Of a stretch of DNA of 8,580 nt, positions 1-6,257 are shown piece after piece. Source of the stretch: Caldisericaceae bacterium (GTDB lineage: Bacteria; Calditrichota; Calditrichia; Calditrichales; Calditrichaceae). Under the pieces are notes generated by a model. That model did no database searches and was not told where the DNA came from. It was given only the letters and a program-made list of their open reading frames with translations. The first letter of the stretch is position 1; each line of letters starts with the position of its first letter. Made by a program: the position numbers and the translations under genes. The stretch spans positions 1 to 8,580 of the forward strand of contig JAGHBR010000151.1 in NCBI GenBank assembly GCA_021160885.1. The letters run 5' to 3'.

Positions 1-591
1 ACCGAAGAAGAAAGTTTTGAAGTACAAATCAAAGTTCCAATTCGAAAATTTGATGCAATTTTTGAAAAAATCAAACAGCCGTCTATCAAAATCATTTACC
101 AACGACATTATTTGCAATACGATACCTATTTTTACTTTGAAGATAAAAACCAGGGGCGGCTCCGATACCGAGAAGATGAAATAATTAATCCGGAAGGTCA
201 AATTGAAAAAGCACGTTACCGTTTAACCCTTTTAGGCCCGGCTTACGAACGTGAATTTGCCCACACGGTTCTACTTTCGCGTTCACGCTATCTGGCCCAG
301 GCTACTCATAGTTTGCGTTTTTACCGAGAATATTTTAAACCGGTCAAAGAAATGGTCATCGAAAAGGAACGCTTCCGCTGGAAAGTACTTTTTAAGGACA
401 CGGAATTTTACATCAATCTGGATCGGCTGGTCATCCCCAAAATGGGTGATTTTCTTGAAATAAAAAGCAGAACATGGAGCCGTCATGATGCCGAGGAAAA
501 AGCGGTTTTAATTACTGCGCTTTTAAAAACCTTAGGGCTGGAAGCGGCGGAACCTATTGGGAAAGACTACTCAGACCTGGCGCTTGATTAA
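1..591 (+). CDS. CYTH-domain protein, 5' end outside window (partial)
   Basis: The reading frame is open from base 1 to the TAA at 589-591, so this is the C-terminal ~196 residues of a longer protein. The first in-frame ATG lies well inside the domain, and the likely start is before the window. CYTH proteins (class IV adenylate cyclase / thiamine triphosphatase fold) bind triphosphates in an eight-stranded tunnel lined by charged residues. Visible hallmarks are the N-terminal EVQIKV strand (an ExExK-like motif with Gln at the second position), DTYFYFED followed by GRLRYRED (substrate-binding Arg pair), alternating charged strands, and a late strand with FLEIKSR. This matches the CYTH order. 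The reaction cannot be assigned: cyclase, triphosphatase and tRNA-linked members share these residues. The gene ends 12 bp from the convergent radical SAM gene. Family call fairly secure, function unknown. Confidence 0.8.
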   Translation, partial: TEEESFEVQIKVPIRKFDAIFEKIKQPSIKIIYQRHYLQYDTYFYFEDKNQGRLRYREDEIINPEGQIEKARYRLTLLGPAYEREFAHTVLLSRSRYLAQATHSLRFYREYFKPVKEMVIEKERFRWKVLFKDTEFYINLDRLVIPKMGDFLEIKSRTWSRHDAEEKAVLITALLKTLGLEAAEPIGKDYSDLALD

Positions 592-603
592 AGCGCTTCC
601 GCA

Positions 604-1575
604 TTAGGAAGATTGCCAGTTTTTGCCCTGCCAGGTGTCACGACGTTCCATTTCTTGCTCCAGCATGCGCGTCAGTTGAGTGTTGCGTACGCCCCAGTGT
701 GGCGCTACAAGGGTCCGTGGCGGCGCTTCGCCAAATAAGCGTTGAATGATGATGCGTGGATTCAGACGTTCTAAAAAACGGATGATTAAATCGATGTATT
801 GTTGCGGACTCATAAAATCAAAAGGTTGTTTACGGTACATCCATTCCAGCGCTGTTCCCACAACAACATGAAGTTGATGAACTTTCAGGAAATCGAACGG
901 CTTGTCCGAAAGCCAGTCTGCCGTTTGCAGCCAGAGTTCTTCTGTTTCCCAGGGAAAGCCAAAAATTATGTGTGTACAAATTTTAATCCCCCGATTTCTG
1001 GTCATTTCGAGGGCATCTAAATAACACTGTACATCGTGCCCACGGTTGATTTTTTTCAGCGTTTCATCGGAAATAGATTCCAGGCCATATTCAATGGTAA
1101 TATCATAATCTTTAGCCAGACTTTCCAAATAGGCGATTTTGGCTTCATCAACACAATCGGGACGTGTGCCGATGGTCAGCCCAATGACTTCCGGGTGGCT
1201 CAATGCTTCTTCGTAATAGCGCTTCAAAGTCTCCAGCGGGGCATAGGTATTGCTGTAAGGTTGAAAGTAAACGATGAATTTACGCACCCCTTTGTAACGT
1301 CGTTTTAAAAACTCAATACCTTCATCGATCTGCTGACGAATGGATTTGGATGCGCTGTTGTAGCAAGGATTAAAACTTTCATTGTTGCAGTAAATGCAGC
1401 CCCCTTTCGCTACGGTTCCATCTCGGTTTGGGCAGGTGAAGCCGGCATCTACGGTCACTTTTTGCACACGTTCACCATAGTGCTTTCGCTGAAAGTCCAC
1501 AAACCGGTTGTAACGGTAGGATGTGCCCCAATTGAACACCTTGTTTTCTGCTTTAATAGCTATGGTTGATGACAT
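604..1575 (-). CDS. YhcC/YtqA-family radical SAM protein (TIGR01212 type)
   Basis: Predicted 323-residue cytoplasmic 4Fe-4S enzyme that would cleave S-adenosylmethionine to a radical. The cluster cysteines are C48, C60 and C63 in TCPNRDGT...GGCIYC, the spaced cysteine pattern of the Elp3-like YhcC/YtqA group. Next come VYFQPYSNTYAPLE, GTRPDC, EYGLES, HIIFGFPWET and KVHQLHVV, all typical of TIGR01212 proteins, then a C-terminal region ending in the RLFGEAPP...APHWG segment. Length matches the family (~310). From memory, the Bacillus member YtqA has been linked to wobble-uridine (mnm5s2U) tRNA modification, and the role of E. coli YhcC is less clear. Transfer of that function here is inference. 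The ATG start has only a weak AAGATG-like upstream purine stretch. It lies 34 nt after the zinc-ribbon gene on the same strand and may be cotranscribed with it. Family call strong, substrate unknown. Confidence 0.93.
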   Translation of the reverse strand: MSSTIAIKAENKVFNWGTSYRYNRFVDFQRKHYGERVQKVTVDAGFTCPNRDGTVAKGGCIYCNNESFNPCYNSASKSIRQQIDEGIEFLKRRYKGVRKFIVYFQPYSNTYAPLETLKRYYEEALSHPEVIGLTIGTRPDCVDEAKIAYLESLAKDYDITIEYGLESISDETLKKINRGHDVQCYLDALEMTRNRGIKICTHIIFGFPWETEELWLQTADWLSDKPFDFLKVHQLHVVVGTALEWMYRKQPFDFMSPQQYIDLIIRFLERLNPRIIIQRLFGEAPPRTLVAPHWGVRNTQLTRMLEQEMERRDTWQGKNWQSS

Positions 1576-1609
1576 TGATTTTCATCTTTTTATTGTTTGC
1601 CAGGCCAAT

Positions 1610-1786
1610 TTAATAATCGGCTGGCTCTTTTGCATATTTTTTAAATATATCTATAAATACGATATTACTTCGGCAAAAATCACACTCATAATGTTTGCTG
1701 TTTGGCAGGTAACGCATCCAGTTGTGTCGTTTAATTCGTGTGAGCGAATTCCTTTTGCATTTTGGGCATTGCTTTTTAAAAGTCAA
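1610..1786 (-). CDS. Small zinc-ribbon protein, non-ATG start (58 aa)
   Basis: This unlabelled small gene fills most of the gap between the exporter and the radical SAM gene. Reading the minus strand from TTG at 1784-1786 gives 58 residues ending at TAA (1610-1612). Two CxxC knuckles, CPKC (C7, C10) and CDFC (C35, C38), flank a basic segment RIKRHNWMRYLPNSKHY. This is the layout of short zinc ribbons with a Trp-Met/Lys-x-x-Pro-x-Ser-Lys core. Four correctly paired cysteines and a hydrophobic tail (NIVFIDIF) are unlikely by chance. The start is uncertain. TTG gives an N terminus MTFKKQ. An in-frame CTG at 1799-1801 has AAAAGG (1808-1813) six bases upstream, a better ribosome-site distance, and would give 63 residues. 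It lies 42 nt (27 nt from CTG) after the exporter stop and 34 nt before the radical SAM start. Function unknown; nucleic-acid or protein binding is possible. Confidence 0.78.
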   Translation of the reverse strand: MTFKKQCPKCKRNSLTRIKRHNWMRYLPNSKHYECDFCRSNIVFIDIFKKYAKEPADY

Positions 1787-1828
1787 GTAGAAACGCTTCA
1801 GCCTTTACCTTTTGATTAAACCAGAAAA

Positions 1829-2677
1829 TTAGATTGTTTTAGCGAATTTTTCATTAAACCATAAAGCCAGCCCTAAAAGACTGGCACCTGTACTCAACCG
1901 TAATAAATTGGCTGACTCTCCAAAAACCAGAAAAGCGACCAGTACAGCCAAAGGAATTTTTAAATTATTAAAAATAGCCAGAGTTCCGGCATTTACTTTT
2001 AGCGCGCCGTAGTTCCATAAAAAAAAACCAATTCCCGATGCAATTATTCCCAGATACATTAACGTCAAAATTTGTGTTTTCATTAATACCAAACTGGACC
2101 AGTTCACACTCCATGCGCTTACCAGGCCGGTAATCAGGGCGCCTCCAAGGTACAGGGCGGCGAATAGTTGTGCTTCGCTACGAATGGATGAACGTTTGCT
2201 ACGATATTTGCGGTACAAAATTTGCCCGGTTGCAAAACAGAAATTGGAAGCCTGAACCAATACAAACCCTTTTAAAAAATTAGCCTGGTCAAATTGTTTC
2301 CAAAAGATAATGCCTGTGCCAATAACCGAGAGAACCGCGGCCGAAAAATGAATCCAATGAAACCTCTTTTGCAAAAAATCATCCAGTAAGGTAATATAAA
2401 TTGGTGTAAAAATGGTAAACAAGGCTACCTGGTAAGCCATCAGCCATTGATACGAATAGATATAGAACATGTACATTAAACCGAACTGTAAGCCACCTAC
2501 CAAAAGCAAAACTTTTTGTCTTTTAAAGGCTTGCCAGCGAAAAAAAGGCAAAAAAACCAGAAAGGACAGCAATAAGCGGGCAAAAGCCACAAAAAAGGGG
2601 TCCAATGAGGTTAATTGCCCTTTAATTAACCCAAAAGAAAAAGCCCAAAGTAAAGAGACAAAAAACAAAAAAACCAT
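1829..2677 (-). CDS. EamA/DMT-superfamily inner-membrane transporter
   Basis: A 282-residue, highly hydrophobic protein with about ten predicted transmembrane helices in two homologous five-helix halves (roughly residues 1-133 and 145-276), the EamA/drug-metabolite transporter plan. The first helix holds LLWAFSFGLIKG, and the second half holds the conserved FCFATGQILYRKY and FGESANLLRL regions and the pre-C-terminal LGLALWFNEKF. These proteins export or exchange metabolites, amino acids or drugs, and the substrate cannot be read from sequence. The ATG at 2675-2677 is preceded by GGTGG nine bases upstream, a modest ribosome site. It is the first gene of a possible minus-strand unit with the zinc-ribbon and radical SAM genes, and it is divergent from the TonB-dependent receptor. 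A run of nine T on the coding strand (2019-2027) encodes the Phe-Phe-Leu near the fourth-from-last helices. Family secure, substrate unknown. Confidence 0.9.
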   Translation of the reverse strand: MVFLFFVSLLWAFSFGLIKGQLTSLDPFFVAFARLLLSFLVFLPFFRWQAFKRQKVLLLVGGLQFGLMYMFYIYSYQWLMAYQVALFTIFTPIYITLLDDFLQKRFHWIHFSAAVLSVIGTGIIFWKQFDQANFLKGFVLVQASNFCFATGQILYRKYRSKRSSIRSEAQLFAALYLGGALITGLVSAWSVNWSSLVLMKTQILTLMYLGIIASGIGFFLWNYGALKVNAGTLAIFNNLKIPLAVLVAFLVFGESANLLRLSTGASLLGLALWFNEKFAKTI

Positions 2678-2705
2678 TTTATTAATCCACCAGTAAATGA
2701 GGCCA

Positions 2706-2733
2706 AATTTAAAATATTTGACGGTCGTTTCAA
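2706..2733 (-). promoter_or_regulatory. Candidate sigma70-type promoter for the EamA gene
   Basis: On the minus strand, TTGAAA (2728-2733) is followed after 16 bases by TAAATT (2706-2711). These match the -35 and -10 consensus at five and four positions. The predicted start near 2699 leaves a ~22-base leader containing GGTGG. AT-rich DNA gives such matches often, so this is a suggestion only. Confidence 0.33.
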
Positions 2734-2745
2734 AATTATTTGAAT
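2718..2745 (+). promoter_or_regulatory. Candidate sigma70-type promoter for the TonB-dependent receptor
   Basis: TTGACG (2718-2723, five of six to the -35 consensus) is followed after 16 bases by TTGAAT (2740-2745, four of six to the -10 consensus). The predicted start is ~2752, giving a leader of about 48 bases before the ATG. It overlaps the candidate promoter for the opposite gene, so the two would compete if both are used. The leader is too short for a full cobalamin riboswitch. Confidence 0.35.
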
Positions 2746-2784
2746 CAGGGCAAGGAAATTTCTATCTTCTCCGCTTTTAATCAA

Positions 2785-2790
2785 GTGAGG
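2785..2790 (+). promoter_or_regulatory. Ribosome binding site fixing the receptor start
   Basis: GTGAGG lies nine bases before the ATG at 2800. This site and the signal peptide that begins at that ATG favour it over the in-frame TTG at 2740. Confidence 0.6.
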
Positions 2791-2799
2791 ATTTCAATC

Positions 2800-4596
2800 A
2801 TGAAAAAAGTTATTTTTTTATTTTTAATTCAGATTCTTTTTGCCCAAAACGAGGATTTAATTACTTTTAATCTAAAAAATCCCATTGTAGTGAGTGCATC
2901 ACGTTTTCCGGTTTCTTTTTTGCATTCAGCTCGAAGTGTCGCTGTTTTGGATTCTGCCCAGTTAGCTCAATTGCCGGTTACTTCTATTCAGGAAGCTCTG
3001 GAATACATCTTTGGCGTGGATTTGTTACAGCGTGGAAGCCCCGGCGTACAGGCCGATATCAACCTGCGCGGCGCCGGTTATGAACAGGTTTTAATCATGA
3101 TCGACGGCGTTAATTTGAATGATCCTCAAACGGGCCACCATAACCTGAATTTAACTTTGCCTTTAAACGCGGTGGATCGAATAGAGGTAATGAAGGGTGC
3201 CGGTTCCCGGCTTTATGGCCCTGGAGCCATGGGCGGCGTTATTAACATTATCACACGTAAAGCAAAGAAGAAAAATTTAGCTTTAACTTTTAAAGGTGGG
3301 GATTACCGCTTTTTTGAAACTATGGCAGCTTTGGATTTAAAGTTTAACAATCACTCTCATTCCTTCTACCTGAATCAATCTTCAAGCGCTGGTTTTTTGC
3401 ATAATACTGATTTTAAAAACTACATTTTTGGTTACAAAAATGAACTTACTTTTGCCGCACATAAAGCTGGCCTTATGGCTGGATTTAAAAACATAGACTT
3501 TGGAGCAAATCGCTTTTATCATCCTTCCTTCCCTGACCAAAGAGAAAAAACACAAACGACCTTTTTTAAGGCCAATGTTGAATTAAATTTCAAAAATTTA
3601 CAATTAACCCCAAAGGTATTCTGGCGTCACCATAATGATGATTTCATTTTAGATGCAAGCAGGCCGGAATGGTATCACAATAAACATCGTACGGATGTTT
3701 GGGGAAGTGAAATTGTAACGAACTTTGCCAGCCTTTGGGGACAAACTTCGCTTTTAGCCAGCTGGCGATTAAAACAGATTAAAAGCAATAATCTGGGCAA
3801 TCATCAGCGAGCAGAAATTGGATTTTCGGCCGAATACCAGTTCACCTGGCACCAATGGCAATTTACCATAGGCAGCTCGTTTTTCAATTACCAGGGCTGG
3901 GGCTGGCAGGTTAATCCCGGATTAGATGTCGCGTTTCAGCTGCGTTCCAATTGCGTGTTGTTTGCTTCTACCGGTAAGGGTTTCCGGCCACCTTCTTTTA
4001 CAGAACTTTATTACAGCAGCCCGGCCAATAAAGGCAATCTGCACTTAAAACCCGAAGAAAGCATCGATTTTGAGATTGGTTCACGCTGGCAGTGGCAACA
4101 GGTAGGTTGGTCGCTGGCTCTCTTTCAACGTCATGCTAAAAATCTGATCGACTGGAAATTTGATGAAACAGGAAACTACTGGCAGGCACAAAATATTGGT
4201 CGATTAAATACGCGTGGTATTGAATTAAATACGCAATGGATTTTTGCCAATTTTTTTATTAATAAAATGGAGTTTGCTTACACATATTTAACAACACAAC
4301 GTCTTAAAACGGATTATGTGTCAAAATACGCGCTTAACCATCTGAAACACCAGACGAGCTTAAGGCTGAGCCAGAACCTTGGCATTCCGCATTTTTTTCT
4401 GCAATGGTTCTTAAAATATCAACAACGTTTGGACAAGAAAGAGCTCATTCTGGCAGATGTACACCTGCAATGGCAGTTTAAAAAGGTTCTGGTATTTACC
4501 GATATTTCCAATCTTTTCAACCGTCATTATGAGGATTTTATTTCGGTACCTTTGCCGGGACGTTGGTTCAAAATGGGAGTAAAGTTTAATTTGTGA
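2800..4596 (+). CDS. TonB-dependent outer-membrane receptor, BtuB-like
   Basis: Predicted 598-residue gated outer-membrane porin that imports a scarce ligand using TonB/ExbBD energy. From ATG 2800 the N terminus is a signal peptide: Lys-Lys, hydrophobic VIFLFLIQILFA, likely cut after A15. A TonB-box-like strand IVVSASRF (29-36) resembles the BtuB box. The plug domain (~36-155) shows SIQEALEYIFGVDL, INLRGAGYEQVLIMIDGVNLND, VDRIEVMKGAGSRLYGPGAMGGVINIIT, all classic. The rest (~156-598) is an aromatic-rich beta barrel with GKGFRPPSFTELYY, LKPEESIDFEIGSRW and a terminal IFTDISNLFNRHYED...PGRWF motif ending in FNL. Length matches BtuB-type receptors (~600) rather than the larger siderophore ones. 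Cobalamin is one possible ligand. No ABC importer, TonB gene, Fur box or riboswitch is evident nearby, so the ligand is open. It converges on the receiver gene across 181 bp with no clear terminator. Confidence 0.93.
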   Translation: MKKVIFLFLIQILFAQNEDLITFNLKNPIVVSASRFPVSFLHSARSVAVLDSAQLAQLPVTSIQEALEYIFGVDLLQRGSPGVQADINLRGAGYEQVLIMIDGVNLNDPQTGHHNLNLTLPLNAVDRIEVMKGAGSRLYGPGAMGGVINIITRKAKKKNLALTFKGGDYRFFETMAALDLKFNNHSHSFYLNQSSSAGFLHNTDFKNYIFGYKNELTFAAHKAGLMAGFKNIDFGANRFYHPSFPDQREKTQTTFFKANVELNFKNLQLTPKVFWRHHNDDFILDASRPEWYHNKHRTDVWGSEIVTNFASLWGQTSLLASWRLKQIKSNNLGNHQRAEIGFSAEYQFTWHQWQFTIGSSFFNYQGWGWQVNPGLDVAFQLRSNCVLFASTGKGFRPPSFTELYYSSPANKGNLHLKPEESIDFEIGSRWQWQQVGWSLALFQRHAKNLIDWKFDETGNYWQAQNIGRLNTRGIELNTQWIFANFFINKMEFAYTYLTTQRLKTDYVSKYALNHLKHQTSLRLSQNLGIPHFFLQWFLKYQQRLDKKELILADVHLQWQFKKVLVFTDISNLFNRHYEDFISVPLPGRWFKMGVKFNL

Positions 4597-4777
4597 ATCA
4601 ATGAAAGCTGGCTAAAATACCTAATATGAATGCATACATGCTTTAATTTGTTAAATTTTTTGATTACAGGCCCTACGTGATGTTTAAGTTCAGTTGAAGT
4701 GTGTAAGATTGTCAGAGCAAATTTGGAATATGCGATCTGAATATGGTTTCACTAAAAAATCATTTAATGTAGGATGT
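4597..4777. other. Convergent intergenic gap, no gene seen
   Basis: This 181-bp AT-rich stretch lies between the ends of the receptor and receiver genes. Both strands carry frequent stops. One minus-strand frame is open for ~34 codons next to the receiver's 3' end but lacks a start codon and ribosome site. I found no stem of six or more bases followed by a T tract, so transcription may end by a Rho-dependent route. Confidence 0.5.
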
Positions 4778-5143
4778 TTATTCTTTATGATTTGTCAATT
4801 CTTTGATGTGTCTGGCAAGTTCAAGCAAATTGATTGGTTTACGCAAGATGTTCTTAATCCCGATTTGCGTGATATAATCCATTGAATACTTTTCTACATA
4901 AGCACTTATGATAATAATTGGGAAATCAGGGTTTTCAGCTAAAACCTGACGTGCAAATTCCAGGCCATTCATTTTAGGCATTTCAATATCAACAATCGCG
5001 GCATTTGGTTGTTCCTGTTTCATAAATTCCAGCGCTTCCAGCCCGTTACCAGCCGTAACGACCTGGTAGCCTTCTAATTGTAAAAAATCAGAAATCATTT
5101 CACGAATATCGGCCTCGTCGTCAACGAGTAAAATTTTTGTCAT
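4778..5143 (-). CDS. Stand-alone CheY/Spo0F-like response-regulator receiver
   Basis: A 121-residue single receiver domain with no output domain. The phosphorylation site is complete: acidic pair D8-D9, phospho-acceptor D52 in AIVDIEMPKMNG, switch Ser S80 in IIIISAY and the conserved K102-P103 in ILRKPIN. Such proteins accept a phosphoryl group from a histidine kinase and act by protein contact or as a phosphorelay link. No kinase gene adjoins it. The ATG at 5141-5143 has AAAAAGG (5153-5159) nine bases upstream. It is transcribed away from the P1 hydrolase gene and converges on the receptor gene. The protein ends shortly after helix 5 (HIKELTNHKE), so it is full-length for a receiver rather than truncated. 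The partner and target are unknown. Confidence 0.93.
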   Translation of the reverse strand: MTKILLVDDEADIREMISDFLQLEGYQVVTAGNGLEALEFMKQEQPNAAIVDIEMPKMNGLEFARQVLAENPDFPIIIISAYVEKYSMDYITQIGIKNILRKPINLLELARHIKELTNHKE

Positions 5144-5311
5144 CTATTCTAACCTTTTTCTCAAATTTGATTAAACCCTTTACTGGCTTAACTTTCAGCT
5201 AAATTCAATTATCGACTTAATTAAAAAATAATTAACAAAAATTAAATACAAATATATTTATTTGCAAAAAACTTGCCAATTGTTTTAAATTGAAAAAACA
5301 TAATAAGAACG
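5144..5311. promoter_or_regulatory. Divergent control region with three AT-rich inverted repeats
   Basis: This region drives the receiver (-) and the P1 hydrolase (+) and is very AT-rich from about 5217 on. It carries three perfect short inverted repeats: TTAATTA-5-TAATTAA (5217-5235), CAAATA-4-TATTTG (5249-5264) and CAATT-6-AATTG (5277-5292). They could be operators, or simply reflect base composition. A weak -35/-10 pair for the hydrolase, TTGCAA (5262-5267) and TAAATT (5286-5291) with an 18-base spacer, overlaps the last two repeats. No convincing promoter was found for the receiver. Confidence 0.4.
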
Positions 5312-6256
5312 ATGGCTATGTTAAATCGCATCAAAATCGGACATTTTACAGATGTTCAGAATGCCACGGGTTGTACGGTACTGATTCCGCCTATGGGGAA
5401 TATCTGCGCAGCTTGTGCATTTGGGGCTGCCCCGGGCACACGTGAATTAGCCTTACTCCAGCCTGATAAAAAAATCCAGGAAATTCATGCTTTGGTTTTA
5501 ACAGGCGGGAGTGCGTTTGGGCTGAATGCAGCCCATGGGGTAATGGAACAATTGGCCAAGGAGAAGATTGGCTTTAGAACTAACTACGGTTATGTGCCTA
5601 TAGTCCCGGCGGCTGTTATTTTTGATAAGGTAATGGGCAACCCGAATGCTTACCCCACCAGTGAGCAAGGAACCGCTGCTTATTTAAATGCATCCTTCAA
5701 TAACAATCAGCAGGGAAATATTGGCGTGGGTACAGGAGCTACCATAGGTAAATGGGCTGGTATTGACAGGGCGATGAAGGCCGGCCTGGGGTTGGCCGAA
5801 GTTAATTTTAATGAAGCCAGCGTTCTGGCAGTAACGGCGCTCAATGCGGTGGGTGATGTACTGGATGCCAGTGGGCAAATATTAGCCGGGGCAATTGATG
5901 AACAGGGCCGTTTTTTAGCCAGCTCAGGTAGAAGTATTCGTTGGCAGTCGCCTAAAGTAGGCATGGGTGAAAATACAGTTTTAACCGCTGTTTTTACAAA
6001 TTTCAACTTTTCTAAGCTGCAATTGTATTATCTAGCCCAAAGAGCACATCTGGCCGTTGCCCGCAAAATTGAGCCCTCGCACACCTCCTTTGATGGCGAT
6101 GTTAGTTTTGTTTGCAGCGTTCCTGAAATAGAAGCTTCAGTAGATTTTGCCGCGTCTCTTATCATGACTGCCGTCGAACAATCCATTGAAAACGGTGTAA
6201 AAACATGTAATTCTTTGCATGGTTTTAAGGCGCTAACTGACCTTGGGAGAACTTAA
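5312..6256 (+). CDS. P1-family (S58, DmpA/NylC-type) self-processing hydrolase
   Basis: A 314-residue member of the P1/S58 N-terminal-nucleophile hydrolases (DmpA aminopeptidase, NylC 6-aminohexanoate oligomer hydrolase). These cleave themselves once, and the new N-terminal Ser/Thr becomes the nucleophile. Visible motifs are AAPGTREL (~39-46), LVLTGGSAFGLNAAHGV (61-77), VPIVPAAVIFD (95-105), GNIGVGTGATIGK (135-147), ALNAVGDVLDASG (176-188), GENT (219-222) and SHTSFDGDVSF (256-266). The predicted scissile bond is N221-T222, giving an alpha chain of ~221 and a beta chain of ~93 residues, close to NylC proportions. No signal peptide, so cytoplasmic. The start may be ATG 5312 or 5318, and neither has a strong ribosome site. 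The stop is one base before the SpoIIM-like gene. In most relatives the segment before APGTRE reads like DVRGG, whereas here it is CAFGA. Substrate unknown; peptide or amide hydrolysis is likely. Confidence 0.92.
   Translation: MAMLNRIKIGHFTDVQNATGCTVLIPPMGNICAACAFGAAPGTRELALLQPDKKIQEIHALVLTGGSAFGLNAAHGVMEQLAKEKIGFRTNYGYVPIVPAAVIFDKVMGNPNAYPTSEQGTAAYLNASFNNNQQGNIGVGTGATIGKWAGIDRAMKAGLGLAEVNFNEASVLAVTALNAVGDVLDASGQILAGAIDEQGRFLASSGRSIRWQSPKVGMGENTVLTAVFTNFNFSKLQLYYLAQRAHLAVARKIEPSHTSFDGDVSFVCSVPEIEASVDFAASLIMTAVEQSIENGVKTCNSLHGFKALTDLGRT
6245..6250 (+). promoter_or_regulatory. Ribosome binding site inside the hydrolase 3' end
   Basis: GGGAGA lies seven bases before the ATG at 6258 and within the last codons of the preceding gene. 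It sets the start at ATG 6258 rather than the in-frame TTG at 6243 and implies translational coupling of the two genes. Confidence 0.65.
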
Positions 6257-6257
6257 A

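Noticed and set aside
596..611. CTTCC-6-GGAAG hairpin at the convergent CYTH/radical SAM ends
   Set aside because: Only five pairs, no adjacent T tract on either strand, and it includes the radical SAM stop codon. Not enough for a terminator call.
1523..1819. 98-codon plus-strand ORF over the exporter-radical SAM gap
   Set aside because: It overlaps the 5' end of the radical SAM gene and lies antisense to the zinc-ribbon frame, and its product shows no motif. The minus-strand zinc ribbon explains the region better.
2678..2799. Possible cobalamin riboswitch before the BtuB-like receptor
   Set aside because: Only ~120 bp separate the genes. No B12-box-like sequence or suitable multi-stem fold was visible, and the space also holds a divergent promoter.
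4625..4642. Short GCAT-AC-ATGC palindrome after the receptor stop
   Set aside because: Four-base arms with no T tract, expected by chance.
4694..4885. 63-codon plus-strand ORF between receptor and receiver
   Set aside because: More than half is antisense to the conserved receiver 3' end, and there is no ribosome site or motif.
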